DNA of 64,000 bases from JANQOZ01 sp045106555 (GTDB lineage Bacteria > Pseudomonadota > Gammaproteobacteria > Xanthomonadales > SZUA-38): contig JBGCET010000014.1 of NCBI GenBank assembly GCA_045106555.1, positions 1 to 64,000 of the forward strand, written 5' to 3'. The notes beneath the pieces are model-generated. The model ran no database searches. It was given only the letters and a program-made list of their open reading frames with translations, and was not told where the DNA came from. How positions within the stretch are numbered: the first letter of the stretch is position 1; every line of letters starts with the position of its first letter. Both the position numbers and the translations under genes were made by a program. This document shows, piece by piece, positions 1-8,700 of this stretch.

Positions 1-328
1 CCACTGGGTGTCGGCAAAGCACGCGGTGGACGCCACGGTTCGCGTCTACGACCGCCTGTTTACCCGGCGCCGGCCCGATGATGGGAAAGAGGGTAAAGAC
101 TTCAAAGAGTACTTGAATCCCGAATCGCTCAGCGTGCTGGAAGGCTGCAAGCTGGAAGGCTCAGTGGCGGGCACCGCGCCCGGTAGTCATTTCCAGTTTG
201 AGCGCACTGGCTATTTTGTGACCGATGCAAAAGACAGCACGCCAGAGCACTTGGTGTTTAACCGCACGGTTACCCTGCGCGATACCTGGGCCAAGATTGA
301 AAAAGAAAATCAGGAAGCTGATAAGTAA
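1..328 (+). CDS. glnS: Glutaminyl-tRNA synthetase, C-terminal end (partial)
   Basis: This is the last ~109 codons of an open frame entering from the left edge; the first complete codon is at position 2. The translation (HWVSAKHAVDATVRVYDRLF, then NPESL, FQFERTGYF and FNRTVTLRDTWAKIE) matches the C-terminal anticodon-binding beta-barrel region of bacterial GlnRS, which charges tRNA-Gln. The catalytic Rossmann domain lies outside the window. The GTG at 8 is an internal codon, not the start. The stop TAA overlaps the ATG of the next gene by one base, suggesting coupled translation. Confidence 0.93.
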   Translation, partial: HWVSAKHAVDATVRVYDRLFTRRRPDDGKEGKDFKEYLNPESLSVLEGCKLEGSVAGTAPGSHFQFERTGYFVTDAKDSTPEHLVFNRTVTLRDTWAKIEKENQEADK

Positions 329-1281
329 TGGGCCAGGCAATAGGCCAGGCAATGCGCCTGGTTATTGATACCGACCCCGGCGTTGATGACGCTCTTGCCA
401 TCATGATGGCCCAGGCCCATCCCGGCTGCACCATCGAGGCGCTCACCATTGTGGGCGGCAACGTGGGGCTGGATCACACGCTGCGCAACGCGTGTTTTTT
501 GAAAGACGTGCTGAAGGGCGAGTTCCCCATTTATCCTGGCTGTGGCAAAGCGCTTTGCTGGCAGCCGGAAAATGCCGCGTTTGTTCACGGCGAAGATGGC
601 TTTGGCGACGTGCTGGAGGGAACGCCTAAGTCAACGCCGGAAACCGAACACGCGGCGAACGCCATCGTTCGGCTTGCCAGAGAGAATCCTGGTGAACTTA
701 CGCTGGTGACGATCGGCCCACTCACCAACGTTGCGTTGGCCCTGCGCCTCGAGCCAGACCTACCCAACCTCTATCAGCGTATGGTGGTGATGGGCGGCGC
801 CGTTACCGGTAAGGGCAACGTGTCTAACGTCAGTGCAGAATTCAATATCTACACCGACCCGGAAGCGGCCCACATGGTGTTTTCCGAATGGCCGTCGTTC
901 GAGCTGGCCGACTGGGAGGCCACCATGGCCCACCAGTTTGAGTTTGCTGCTTTAGATGAATGGCTTGCTAGCAATTCACCGGTGGCTGAGCTCTACCGAA
1001 AAATCAGCGGTCAGGTGCGAAAGTTTGTCACCGTCAGCGAGCCGGAAAATCCTAAGATGCGGGCCGCTGATGCGTTGGCCATGGCGGTAACGTTGGAACC
1101 GGAAAACGTCACAAAATCTGCTGAGCGTCACGTGGCGGTCGAGTTGTCACCCGGGATGACACGGGGCATGACGGTGGTGGATTGGAGTGAACGTCTGGGC
1201 CACAAGCCCAACGCGCATATTGCGCTGCAGTTCGATCAGGCTCGGTTTGAGCAGTTAATTCAGCTGGGACTGTCAGCCTAA
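328..1281 (+). CDS. Inosine/uridine-preferring nucleoside hydrolase (IunH family)
   Basis: This gene encodes a predicted N-ribohydrolase that splits nucleosides into base and ribose for purine/pyrimidine salvage in the cytoplasm. The N-terminus carries the family calcium-binding signature DTDPGVDDA, followed by VTIGPLTNVALAL and the VMGGA segment; a late D near MRAADALAMA fits the last metal ligand. The length (309-317 aa) is normal. Two starts are possible. The ATG at 328 overlaps the glnS stop and has an AGGA upstream, whereas the ATG at 352 gives the usual family N-terminus MRLVIDTDPG. Substrate preference (inosine, uridine or pyrimidine-specific) cannot be read from sequence alone. The gene converges on the NYN gene with only about 10 bp between stops. 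Confidence 0.92.
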   Translation: MGQAIGQAMRLVIDTDPGVDDALAIMMAQAHPGCTIEALTIVGGNVGLDHTLRNACFLKDVLKGEFPIYPGCGKALCWQPENAAFVHGEDGFGDVLEGTPKSTPETEHAANAIVRLARENPGELTLVTIGPLTNVALALRLEPDLPNLYQRMVVMGGAVTGKGNVSNVSAEFNIYTDPEAAHMVFSEWPSFELADWEATMAHQFEFAALDEWLASNSPVAELYRKISGQVRKFVTVSEPENPKMRAADALAMAVTLEPENVTKSAERHVAVELSPGMTRGMTVVDWSERLGHKPNAHIALQFDQARFEQLIQLGLSA

Positions 1282-1291
1282 CTTCATTGGG

Positions 1292-2149
1292 TCAATCTTC
1301 GTTGTTTTTGGCGGTGATGATATGGCCGCCGGATTCCGCGTCGTGTTGCAGGTTGATTAAGCCCTTTTTCTCAGCGGCCTCAAGCAACTGGGTGAAGCCT
1401 TTGAAGCCATGGTAGCTTTCGTTAAACCCTGGCTTTCTGCGTTTGATGGCCTGTTTCACCATGGATCCCCAGACTTTCTTGCCACCGCGTTCGGCCAGCA
1501 TGTCATCCAGGGTTTCCAGTAATAGATCAAAAGCTTCCTGGGTCAGGTCGGTTTCGGTTTTGGCATCAGAAACCGTTTCGGTGTCCTTCTCAGACTTGCT
1601 GCCTTTGCTGCTGCGAGTTTTCTTTTTGCTGGCGGTTTTCTTGGCCGCTTTGGGTTTGCGCTTTTTGTCCGCTACGCGAATCAGGTCGTCGTAATAGATA
1701 AACTCATCGCAGCTGGCGATTAGCAGGTCGGAGGTAGAGTTCTTTACGCCGACGCCAATCACTACTTTGTTGTTTTCTCTGAGCTTGGACACCAGCGGTG
1801 AAAAATCTGAGTCGCCGCTGATCACCACAAAGGCATCCACGTGAGACTTCGTGTAGCAAAGGTCCAGGGCGTCAACCACCATTCGAATGTCGGCGGAGTT
1901 TTTACCAGACATGCGTACGTGGGGAATCTCGATCAGCTCAAAGGCGGCTTCGTGCATGGTGCCTTTGAAGCCTTTGTAACGATCCCAGTCGCAATAGGCT
2001 TTTTTAACCACAATGTTGCCTTTAAGCAGCAATCGCTCTAGCACCTGCTGGATATCGAAGCGTTTATAGTTCGCGTCGCGTACCCCCAAAGCCACGTTTT
2101 CAAAATCGCAAAAGACGGCCATGTTCGTTGTGTTGTTTACATCACTCAT
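1292..2149 (-). CDS. NYN-domain protein with C-terminal OST-HTH/LOTUS domain (LabA-like)
   Basis: This is a 285-aa protein. Residues ~10-155 form a NYN (PIN-like) domain with conserved acidic positions: FCDFEN (10-18), SADIRMVVDALD (86-97) and SGDSDFSPL (111-119). These are the expected metal-binding residues of a putative RNase. A Lys/Ser-rich linker (160-200) leads to an OST-HTH/LOTUS-type RNA-binding module (~202-282: DLTQEAFDLLLETL, GFKGFTQLLEAAEKKGLI). I chose the ATG at 2149 because the homologous region begins there and a GGAG lies just upstream; a longer frame to 2242 is rnfG shadow. The start overlaps the end of rnfG by 8 bp, so it is probably the last gene of the metG-rnf transcript. 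The RNA substrate is unknown. Confidence 0.85.
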   Translation of the reverse strand: MSDVNNTTNMAVFCDFENVALGVRDANYKRFDIQQVLERLLLKGNIVVKKAYCDWDRYKGFKGTMHEAAFELIEIPHVRMSGKNSADIRMVVDALDLCYTKSHVDAFVVISGDSDFSPLVSKLRENNKVVIGVGVKNSTSDLLIASCDEFIYYDDLIRVADKKRKPKAAKKTASKKKTRSSKGSKSEKDTETVSDAKTETDLTQEAFDLLLETLDDMLAERGGKKVWGSMVKQAIKRRKPGFNESYHGFKGFTQLLEAAEKKGLINLQHDAESGGHIITAKNNED

Positions 2150-2798
2150 TGTTATTCTCCAGCGCTGTGTTAACCCTTTTTTGGGCAAACAGCGTTTGTT
2201 TGTTTTGTTCAAAATACACCAGCGCATCGCGGACCGCGTCAACCACGGCCCGAGGCGTTATGGTGGCGGCGGTGAATTGGTCAAACTCTCCGCCGTCGCG
2301 TTTTACCTGCCAAAGCTCCGGCTCAGGGCTGCCAAGGGACTTACCATCGAAGGAACGAATCCAGTTGCTGAGACGAACCTCAATGGCATCGCCTAAGCCA
2401 GGGGTTTCGCGGTGGTAAGTCACCCGCACTCCCAACACTTCGCCAGTCGCTCTAACCGCTACCAGCAGGTCGATTTGACCGGCGTAGCCTTCTAATGTGC
2501 GCACCTGCATCACCAGGGCTGAAGGCGAGTTTTTGAGGAACGCTCGATGGACTTTTTGCGCAGTGCCGCCCAGCGCCTCTGGCGCATTGATCAGCACTAC
2601 ATCATCAAGAGGATCGTTATCGTACAGGTCTGGAGGCAAAATTTCGCTGATTTGAGCCAGCGCTGCGCGTCGTTGAGATTCAGCCACTGGCTTTTCGGTC
2701 AGCTTGGCCAGTCCCACCACCAGGCTAATGCATAAGCCAGTGACCGCACCCAAGGTGAGACCAGCACGCAGTCCAAACGTTCCGTTGGCGCTCTTCAT
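2142..2798 (-). CDS. rnfG: Ion-translocating ferredoxin:NAD oxidoreductase subunit RnfG
   Basis: This is the periplasm-facing flavoprotein subunit of the Rnf/Rsx electron-transport complex, which couples ferredoxin:NAD+ electron transfer to ion movement and, as Rsx, reduces SoxR. It is 218 aa with one N-terminal membrane segment (~11-31) and an FMN-binding domain with HRETPGLGD (129-137). The flavinylation site reads FTAATITP (175-182). T179 is the expected phosphoester-FMN acceptor, but the usual SGAT/TGAT Gly is Ala. The frame overlaps rnfD by 4 bp (ATGA). RnfE, normally encoded next, is absent. Confidence 0.93.
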   Translation of the reverse strand: MKSANGTFGLRAGLTLGAVTGLCISLVVGLAKLTEKPVAESQRRAALAQISEILPPDLYDNDPLDDVVLINAPEALGGTAQKVHRAFLKNSPSALVMQVRTLEGYAGQIDLLVAVRATGEVLGVRVTYHRETPGLGDAIEVRLSNWIRSFDGKSLGSPEPELWQVKRDGGEFDQFTAATITPRAVVDAVRDALVYFEQNKQTLFAQKRVNTALENNNE

Positions 2799-3844
2799 AA
2801 GGGCGGTGGCTCATGGCGTTTGTGGCCAAATACCCTGGGCACAGTAAATCGGTCGATCAGCGGGACCGCGATATTCATCAGCAGAACGGCAAAAGCGAAG
2901 CCATCGGGGAACCCTCCCCAGCGTCGTATCACCAGGGTTAACAGGCCAACACCAAAGCCAAAAATTAGCCGCCCACGGGGTGACGCGGCGCCGGATACAG
3001 GGTCGGTGGCGACAAAAAAGGCGCCTAAAACCAAGCCGCCGCTGAATACATGCTGGAGCGGGAACGGGTGGCTATCGGGGTCCATCAAATATACTGGCAG
3101 GGTGAGGGCAATAACCGCAGCAAAGATGGCCACTGGCACGTGCCAGGTGATGATGCGTTGGAACAAAAGGTATGCGCCACCCAAAGCGTAAAAATTGGCT
3201 ACCCATTCCCACCCTTTGCCGCCGAAGTCGCCGAACAGCGGGCTACTGCGAATTTCCGAAATCATGATGTCTTGGGTTGTTCCCGTGCGGATGAGATCCA
3301 GCGGGGTCGCCTGGGTTACCGCGTCCCACGTCAAAGGCGCTGGCAGCGATCCGGTAAAAATTGTGCGAAGACTCTCAACCAGGCTCAACGGTTGCTCGGA
3401 AAGGTCAGTGGGGGCCAGCCACAAAGTGGCTTCCAGTGGGAAGGCAATCAGCACCACGACATAACCCACCATGGCCGGGTTGAAAACATTGAACCCCAGG
3501 CCGCCATACAGGTGTTTGGCCACCACAATGGCGAACGCAATTCCGGTGACCGTTGCCCACCAAGGTAACAACGGGGGCAGGCAGAGGCTGAATAAAATGG
3601 CCGTGACCGGCGCCGATAAATCACTGAGAAACGGTTTCAACGGCTGGCCCCGGCTTTTCAGCATCAGCGTTTCAAACAGCACGGCGCAGGCAACGGCAAT
3701 GGTGATTTGAATCAGCATTGCCGGGCCAAAGAAAAACACATAAGCCAATGTGCCGGGCAGCAGCGCCAGCAGAACCTTCAGCATAACTTTCTGGACAGAG
3801 ACCGGTGCGGGGATATGTGGCGCGCCTGAGACGGAGAACTTCAT
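2795..3844 (-). CDS. rnfD: Rnf electron transport complex subunit RnfD
   Basis: This is a 349-aa polytopic inner-membrane subunit of the Rnf complex carrying covalent FMN. It shows the conserved segment HLYGGLGFNVFNPAMVGY (111-128) and the flavinylation-type motif DAVTQATPLD (174-183), with T180 the predicted FMN attachment residue. About nine hydrophobic segments span the protein, including a C-terminal pair separated by the HVFSGGLVLGAFFVATDP loop. Four-base ATGA overlaps with rnfC upstream and rnfG downstream point to a single coupled transcript. Length and motifs are typical; nothing looks truncated. Confidence 0.95.
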   Translation of the reverse strand: MKFSVSGAPHIPAPVSVQKVMLKVLLALLPGTLAYVFFFGPAMLIQITIAVACAVLFETLMLKSRGQPLKPFLSDLSAPVTAILFSLCLPPLLPWWATVTGIAFAIVVAKHLYGGLGFNVFNPAMVGYVVVLIAFPLEATLWLAPTDLSEQPLSLVESLRTIFTGSLPAPLTWDAVTQATPLDLIRTGTTQDIMISEIRSSPLFGDFGGKGWEWVANFYALGGAYLLFQRIITWHVPVAIFAAVIALTLPVYLMDPDSHPFPLQHVFSGGLVLGAFFVATDPVSGAASPRGRLIFGFGVGLLTLVIRRWGGFPDGFAFAVLLMNIAVPLIDRFTVPRVFGHKRHEPPPL

Positions 3845-5400
3845 GACTCGGCGTCGCCGTCAGTGCCGTTGTCAGTGTGGCTTGAGTGTTTGTCAGCAGG
3901 GGTATTCGGTTTTTTCCGTGCCAAAATAGCTGCCAGCGCCTGACTGGGATCAACCTCATCCAAGCTCGCCTGGGTGTCCGCCAGGGCGGTTTCTCTCGCC
4001 TGGTTTTGCTTTTCCAGTCGGCGTTCGTGAGCGGCAAAGCGCACCTTGGCGCTCTGGGCTGCGTTAGCCTGCCGGTGTTTCATGGCCAGCTCGTGTTTGC
4101 CATAGCGGTAGTAGTCCACCAGCGGAATCTGGCTTGGACACACATAGGCGCAGCACCCACATTCAATGCAGTCGTTTAGGTGGAGTCTGCCGGCACCGTC
4201 CAGATCACCATTTTCGATGTGGGTCATCAGCAGTTGCGGCATTAACTGGGCCGGGCAAACCCGCTGACAGTCGCCGCAGCGAATGCAGGGAAGCTGCGGG
4301 TGCGCTGTTTGGGTGTCAGCCTCGTTGAGTACCAGTACGCAGTTGGTACCTTTGGTGGTGGGCGCGCCATCGTCCTCTTTGGCCTGGCCCATCATTGGCC
4401 CGCCAACCACCAGACGGTTGGCCTGTGAGCGGTATCCACCAGCCAGGGTGATCAGGTCCGATAGTGGCGTGCCCACTCGCGCGTGGAAGTTTGCCGGTTG
4501 CTCAAGACCGTGCCCGGTAACGGTCACCACCCGGGAGATCAGCGGCTTGCCGTCAACCACGGCATCGCGACAGGCAACCGCAGTGGCCACATTCTGCATC
4601 ACAATGCCAATATCCTGAGGATAGCCGTCGGCGGGAACTTCCAGCCCGGTTAACACCTGGATGAGCTGATTTTCGCCGCCCTCTGGATAGATTGTGGGTA
4701 CCTTGATGATGCGGATTTCCGGACAGCCGACATCACTGACTGCTTGATTTAACAGGGCTTCCACTTCGCCCATCTGGTCTTCGATGGCTACCAATACCTG
4801 TTCGGCGCCCACCATGGCCGCCAGTATTTGTGTGCCTTCCAGTAAAGCCTGAGGCCAGCAGCGCATCACCATTTCATCGCAGCTGATGTAAGGCTCACAC
4901 TCTGCGCCGTTGATGATGAGGACGCGCACCCGGTCTGGGTCTTTCAGTTTCTCATGGGTGGGGAACAGGGCTCCGCCAAGGCCGACGACGCCAGACTCAA
5001 AGATTCGCTGGCGTAACGACGCAACGGGTTGATCCTGCCAGGGGCTTAACCCTGCCATGGGGGTGCCGACATCGCGCCCGTCAGCTTTTAACGTCAGCTG
5101 CAGCCCCGTCGCCGTTTCCTCCAGCGCAGTAATAGTCCCTGAGGTAGGGGCATGCAGGTGCGCTCCCAGTCCCTCAAAGGCGCGGGTCAAGCGCTGATAT
5201 TTCTGCACGGCGTCACCAGGGGCGACGACGGATAGGGATGGAATTCCGATGCTTTGGTCCAGTGGCAACAGCAGTTCGTCAGGAACGGGAGCCTCAGCGA
5301 TAGCCTCGCCAATGGACATCTTTTTGTAGTGGCGTAGCTTTACGCCACCGGGAAAATGCCACAGCCGTTGGCCCAACGTATGCTCGATGCCCTTAATCAT
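3841..5400 (-). CDS. rnfC: Rnf electron transport complex subunit RnfC
   Basis: This is a 519-aa peripheral cytoplasmic subunit predicted to bind NADH/FMN and pass electrons within the Rnf complex. The nucleotide/FMN-binding region includes LGGALFPTHEKL (141-152) and the GAECEPYISCDE segment (166-176). Two [4Fe-4S] motifs follow, CIRCGDCQRVCP (372-383) and CIECGCCAYVCP (411-422). The C-terminal ~80 residues are a charged, Ala-rich extension (AHERRLEKQNQARE) as seen in gammaproteobacterial RnfC/RsxC. It overlaps rnfB and rnfD by 4 bp each. Confidence 0.95.
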   Translation of the reverse strand: MIKGIEHTLGQRLWHFPGGVKLRHYKKMSIGEAIAEAPVPDELLLPLDQSIGIPSLSVVAPGDAVQKYQRLTRAFEGLGAHLHAPTSGTITALEETATGLQLTLKADGRDVGTPMAGLSPWQDQPVASLRQRIFESGVVGLGGALFPTHEKLKDPDRVRVLIINGAECEPYISCDEMVMRCWPQALLEGTQILAAMVGAEQVLVAIEDQMGEVEALLNQAVSDVGCPEIRIIKVPTIYPEGGENQLIQVLTGLEVPADGYPQDIGIVMQNVATAVACRDAVVDGKPLISRVVTVTGHGLEQPANFHARVGTPLSDLITLAGGYRSQANRLVVGGPMMGQAKEDDGAPTTKGTNCVLVLNEADTQTAHPQLPCIRCGDCQRVCPAQLMPQLLMTHIENGDLDGAGRLHLNDCIECGCCAYVCPSQIPLVDYYRYGKHELAMKHRQANAAQSAKVRFAAHERRLEKQNQARETALADTQASLDEVDPSQALAAILARKKPNTPADKHSSHTDNGTDGDAES

Positions 5401-5951
5401 TCAGAAGTCCTCAGCGGCAGTGGGCGCTGAGGTGAAGTGATAACTGGCACTTCGACCGGCAGTAGATCGATACAGTCCACCGGGCAGGGCGGCAGGCATA
5501 GCTCGCAGCCTGTGCATTGGTCAGCAATCACCGTATGACTGAACCCGTGCGCGCCCACGATGGCATCTACCGGACATGCTGGCAGACACAGTGCACAGCC
5601 GATGCAGCGGCTCTCATCGATTTTTGCCAGCAAGGCCCCAGGTTGTGGCAGGTCATCGGCCAGCGCCTGGGGCTCACGACCCAATAGGCTAGCCAGGGCC
5701 GCGATAGTGGCCTCGCCGCCGGGCGGGCAACGATTGATCGGCGCCTCGCCATCCGCAATCGCCTGGGCGTAGGGTTTGCATCCGGGATAACTGCATTGTG
5801 CACACTGGGTTTGTGGCAACAGCGCATCAATCTGGGCCACCAGGGGGTCGGTGTTTTCCGGCCAACGCCGTCTCGCCGCACCCAGCGCTAATCCAAGGCC
5901 CACGGCAAGCAGCGTCACCAGCGCTAATCCTGTCAGCAGACTCGAGGTCAA
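5397..5951 (-). CDS. rnfB: Rnf electron transport complex subunit RnfB (ferredoxin-type)
   Basis: This is a 184-aa iron-sulfur subunit that feeds electrons into the Rnf complex. The N-terminal membrane anchor (~4-25) is followed by the 4Fe-4S domain CAQCSYPGCKPYAQAI and two ferredoxin motifs, CIGCALCLPACP and CTGCELCLPPCP. The start is a TTG that overlaps the rnfA stop (TTGA), in keeping with the 4-bp overlaps in the rest of the run. Size and cysteine pattern are typical of RnfB/RsxB. Confidence 0.94.
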   Translation of the reverse strand: MTSSLLTGLALVTLLAVGLGLALGAARRRWPENTDPLVAQIDALLPQTQCAQCSYPGCKPYAQAIADGEAPINRCPPGGEATIAALASLLGREPQALADDLPQPGALLAKIDESRCIGCALCLPACPVDAIVGAHGFSHTVIADQCTGCELCLPPCPVDCIDLLPVEVPVITSPQRPLPLRTSE

Positions 5952-6529
5952 AGTCGACCCAACCCGCGAAAGCCCATAAATGCCAGCGCCATTAATCCGG
6001 CGGTAATTAAGCCAATGGCCGGACCCTGAAAAGGGGTGGGTATGGGCGCAGCGGCCAATCGCTCGCGAATTCCGGCGAAGGCTACCAGCACCAGACCAAA
6101 GCCCAGTGCCGCGCCAAACCCGAATACCGCGGCCTGCAACAGGTTTTCGCTTTGCTGAATATTCAGCAGGGCAACGCCCAGTACGGCGCAGTTGGTGGTG
6201 ATAAGGGGCAGGTAAATGCCCAGCAGTTGATGCAGCCGCGGGGTGTTGGCCCGCACCACCAGTTCGGTAAGCTGAACTGCCGCCGCAATGACCAAAATGA
6301 ACACCAGGGTGCGCAGATACTCAAGCTCAAAAGGCACCAGCAGCCAGGTATAAGCCAGATAGCTGAGGCAGGACGCCACCGTCAGTACAAAGGCCGTAGC
6401 CCAAGCCATGCCCAGGGCGCCGTCAATTTGGGTGGACGCACCCAGAAAGGGGCACAGGCCGAGAAACTTCACCAGCACAAAATTGTTGACCAGTGCAGCG
6501 CTGATCACCAGAAGTGCGTATTCGGTCAT
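5948..6529 (-). CDS. rnfA: Rnf electron transport complex subunit RnfA
   Basis: This is a 193-aa integral membrane protein with six hydrophobic helices. It carries the strongly conserved RnfA signatures NNFVLVKFLGLCPFLG (residues 15-30) and LPLITTNCAVLGVALL; the cysteines in these loops are thought to bind a [2Fe-2S] cluster within the membrane together with the paralogue RnfE. Its start overlaps the metG stop by 4 bp, so rnf expression is probably coupled to metG. RnfE, the structural partner, is not encoded in this window. Confidence 0.95.
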   Translation of the reverse strand: MTEYALLVISAALVNNFVLVKFLGLCPFLGASTQIDGALGMAWATAFVLTVASCLSYLAYTWLLVPFELEYLRTLVFILVIAAAVQLTELVVRANTPRLHQLLGIYLPLITTNCAVLGVALLNIQQSENLLQAAVFGFGAALGFGLVLVAFAGIRERLAAAPIPTPFQGPAIGLITAGLMALAFMGFRGLGRL

Positions 6530-8559
6530 TTCACCCGCATGCCGGGGCTGGCGCCGCTGTCAGGGGAAAGTACGAACAGATCTTCACCGCCTGGGCCGGC
6601 GGCCAGCACCATGCCCTCGGAGACGCCGAAGCGCATTTTCCGCGGAGCAAGGTTTGCCACCACGACAACCAGCCGACCCACAAGGTCATCGGGTTGGTAC
6701 GCTGACTTGATGCCGGCAAAAACCTGTCGCGACGGCGCCTCAGGGCCCAGGTCCAGGTCAAGTCTCAGCAGTTTGTCCGCACCGTCTACGTGTTCGGCTT
6801 TGGCCACCTTGGCCACCCGCAATTCGATCTTGTTAAAGTCGTCTATGCTAATGAGGTCCGCTTCCGTCGGTGCTTCCTTAGCATTCGCCTGGGGATTGGT
6901 GTCGGTCACTTTCAGGTCTTCCTTTGACGCTTCAACAATGGCCGCAACCTGGCGTTCATCCACCCGGGTCATCAGTGGCACGAAGGTGGCAATTTCGTGA
7001 GACAACAACGGTTGGCCAATATCGGCAAACATCAGTGGTTCAACGTTTAGAAATGCTTCAGCCCGGGCAGCGGTATCCGGAATGATGGGCTTTAAGTAGG
7101 TGATCAAAACCCGGAACAGATTGATGCCCTGGGTGCATACGGCCTGCACCTCGGATTCCCGTCCAGACTCTTTGATCATCTGCCACGGTTTGTGTTCATC
7201 GATGTAGCGGTTGGCCTCGTCGGCCAGCGCCATGATCTGGCGAACTGCGCGGTTATAATCGCGGCCTTCGAAGTGGCCAATGATTTCCGGCCCGGCATCC
7301 GTCAGTTGCTTCAGCAGCTCAGGGTTGGCCAGCGTGTCCCCCAGCTGGCCATCAAAGCGTTTGCTGATAAATCCGGCGCAGCGACTAGCGATATTGACCA
7401 CCTTACCTACCAGGTCTGAATTGACCCGGGCAACAAAATCCTCCAAATTCAGATCCAGGTCTGCCAGGCCCGGGCCTAGCTTGGTGGCATAGTAATAACG
7501 CAGGTAATCCGGCGCCAGATGCTCCAAGTAGGTTTTAGCCATGATGAACGTGCCGCGGGTTTTAGACATTTTTTGCCCGTCCACGGTAAGAAACCCGTGC
7601 ACATACACCGCGCTGGGCAGGCGGTAGCCGGCGGCATTAAGCATGGTGGGCCAAAACAGTGTGTGGAAGTACACAATGTCTTTGCCAATGAAGTGGTACA
7701 ACTCAGTGTCGTTTCCTGGCCGCCAAAACTCATCAAAGCTCAGTCCGCGCTCCTGGCACAGCCGCTCGAAGCTGGCCATATAACCAACCGGTGCGTCCAT
7801 CCAGACATAAAAGAACTTGTTGTCGGTGCCGGGAATGGTAAATCCGAAATAGGGCTGGTCGCGGGATATGTCCCAGTCACTTAAACCCGTTTCAAACCAC
7901 TCTTCGAGTTTATTCACCACCTCAGGCTGCAAGTGTCCTGCTCGCACCCATTGCTCAAGAAAATCCTGACATTGAGACAGGCGAACAAAATAGTGCTCCG
8001 ATTCTTTCAACACCGGCTTTTCGCCGCTGACCGCGGAATGAGGGTTAATCAGGTCCGTGGGGTTGTACGTGGCACTGCAATTTTCACAGGCGTCGCCGTA
8101 CTGGTCCGGCGTCTTGCACTTTGGACAGGTGCCCTTGATAAAACGGTCCGGCAAGAACATGCCGGCCTTTGGATCAAAATATTGCTCGATGGTGCGGATT
8201 TCGATCAGGTCGTTGCTTTTCAGCTCTCCATAAATTTCCTCAACCCGTCGACGGTTTTCCTCAGAATGTGTGGAATGGTAGTAGTCGTAGCTGATGGAAA
8301 ACGCCTGTAGGTCGGCCTCGTGAGCTTCCCGGCTCTCGGCAATCAGCTGCTCTGGGGTGATACCTCGACGCTCGGCGTTAATCATGATGGGTGTGCCGTG
8401 GGCATCGTCGGCGCAAACAAACCAGCACTCATGACCACTCATGCGCATGGCGCGCACCCAGATGTCGCCCTGGACATGCTCCACCATATGTCCCAAGTGA
8501 ATGGCGCCATTCGCGTAGGGCAGGGCACAGGTGGCGAGGATCTTGCGCTGGTTGGTCAT
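6526..8559 (-). CDS. metG: Methionyl-tRNA synthetase
   Basis: This enzyme charges tRNA-Met (initiator and elongator) in the cytoplasm. The 677-aa length equals that of E. coli MetG. It has the HIGH-type motif HLGH within PYANGAIHLGHM near the N-terminus, a zinc-knuckle pair (CPKC and CENC), the KMSKT signature loop, and a C-terminal dimerising tRNA-binding OB domain (FNKIELRVAKV onward). I chose the ATG at 8559 (MTNQRKILATCALPYANG) over an upstream in-frame ATG at 8619, because family members begin just before the ILATCALPYANG strand. It diverges from mrp. Confidence 0.97.
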   Translation of the reverse strand: MTNQRKILATCALPYANGAIHLGHMVEHVQGDIWVRAMRMSGHECWFVCADDAHGTPIMINAERRGITPEQLIAESREAHEADLQAFSISYDYYHSTHSEENRRRVEEIYGELKSNDLIEIRTIEQYFDPKAGMFLPDRFIKGTCPKCKTPDQYGDACENCSATYNPTDLINPHSAVSGEKPVLKESEHYFVRLSQCQDFLEQWVRAGHLQPEVVNKLEEWFETGLSDWDISRDQPYFGFTIPGTDNKFFYVWMDAPVGYMASFERLCQERGLSFDEFWRPGNDTELYHFIGKDIVYFHTLFWPTMLNAAGYRLPSAVYVHGFLTVDGQKMSKTRGTFIMAKTYLEHLAPDYLRYYYATKLGPGLADLDLNLEDFVARVNSDLVGKVVNIASRCAGFISKRFDGQLGDTLANPELLKQLTDAGPEIIGHFEGRDYNRAVRQIMALADEANRYIDEHKPWQMIKESGRESEVQAVCTQGINLFRVLITYLKPIIPDTAARAEAFLNVEPLMFADIGQPLLSHEIATFVPLMTRVDERQVAAIVEASKEDLKVTDTNPQANAKEAPTEADLISIDDFNKIELRVAKVAKAEHVDGADKLLRLDLDLGPEAPSRQVFAGIKSAYQPDDLVGRLVVVVANLAPRKMRFGVSEGMVLAAGPGGEDLFVLSPDSGASPGMRVK

Positions 8560-8700
8560 GAACTTGGAACAGTGGCTAATGGAGTCGGCCATTATCCGGC
8601 AAATTGACCAGCGTGGCACGGTCTATCTGGCATCGTGGGCTTGTTAGCCGCGGACACCAGGCAAAAGCGGTTATAATCCCGCGCCCCTGAAAATAGGATT

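Noticed and set aside
6152..7000. Plus-strand 282-codon frame over rnfA and metG
   Set aside because: Antisense to two well-supported genes and of low-complexity composition.
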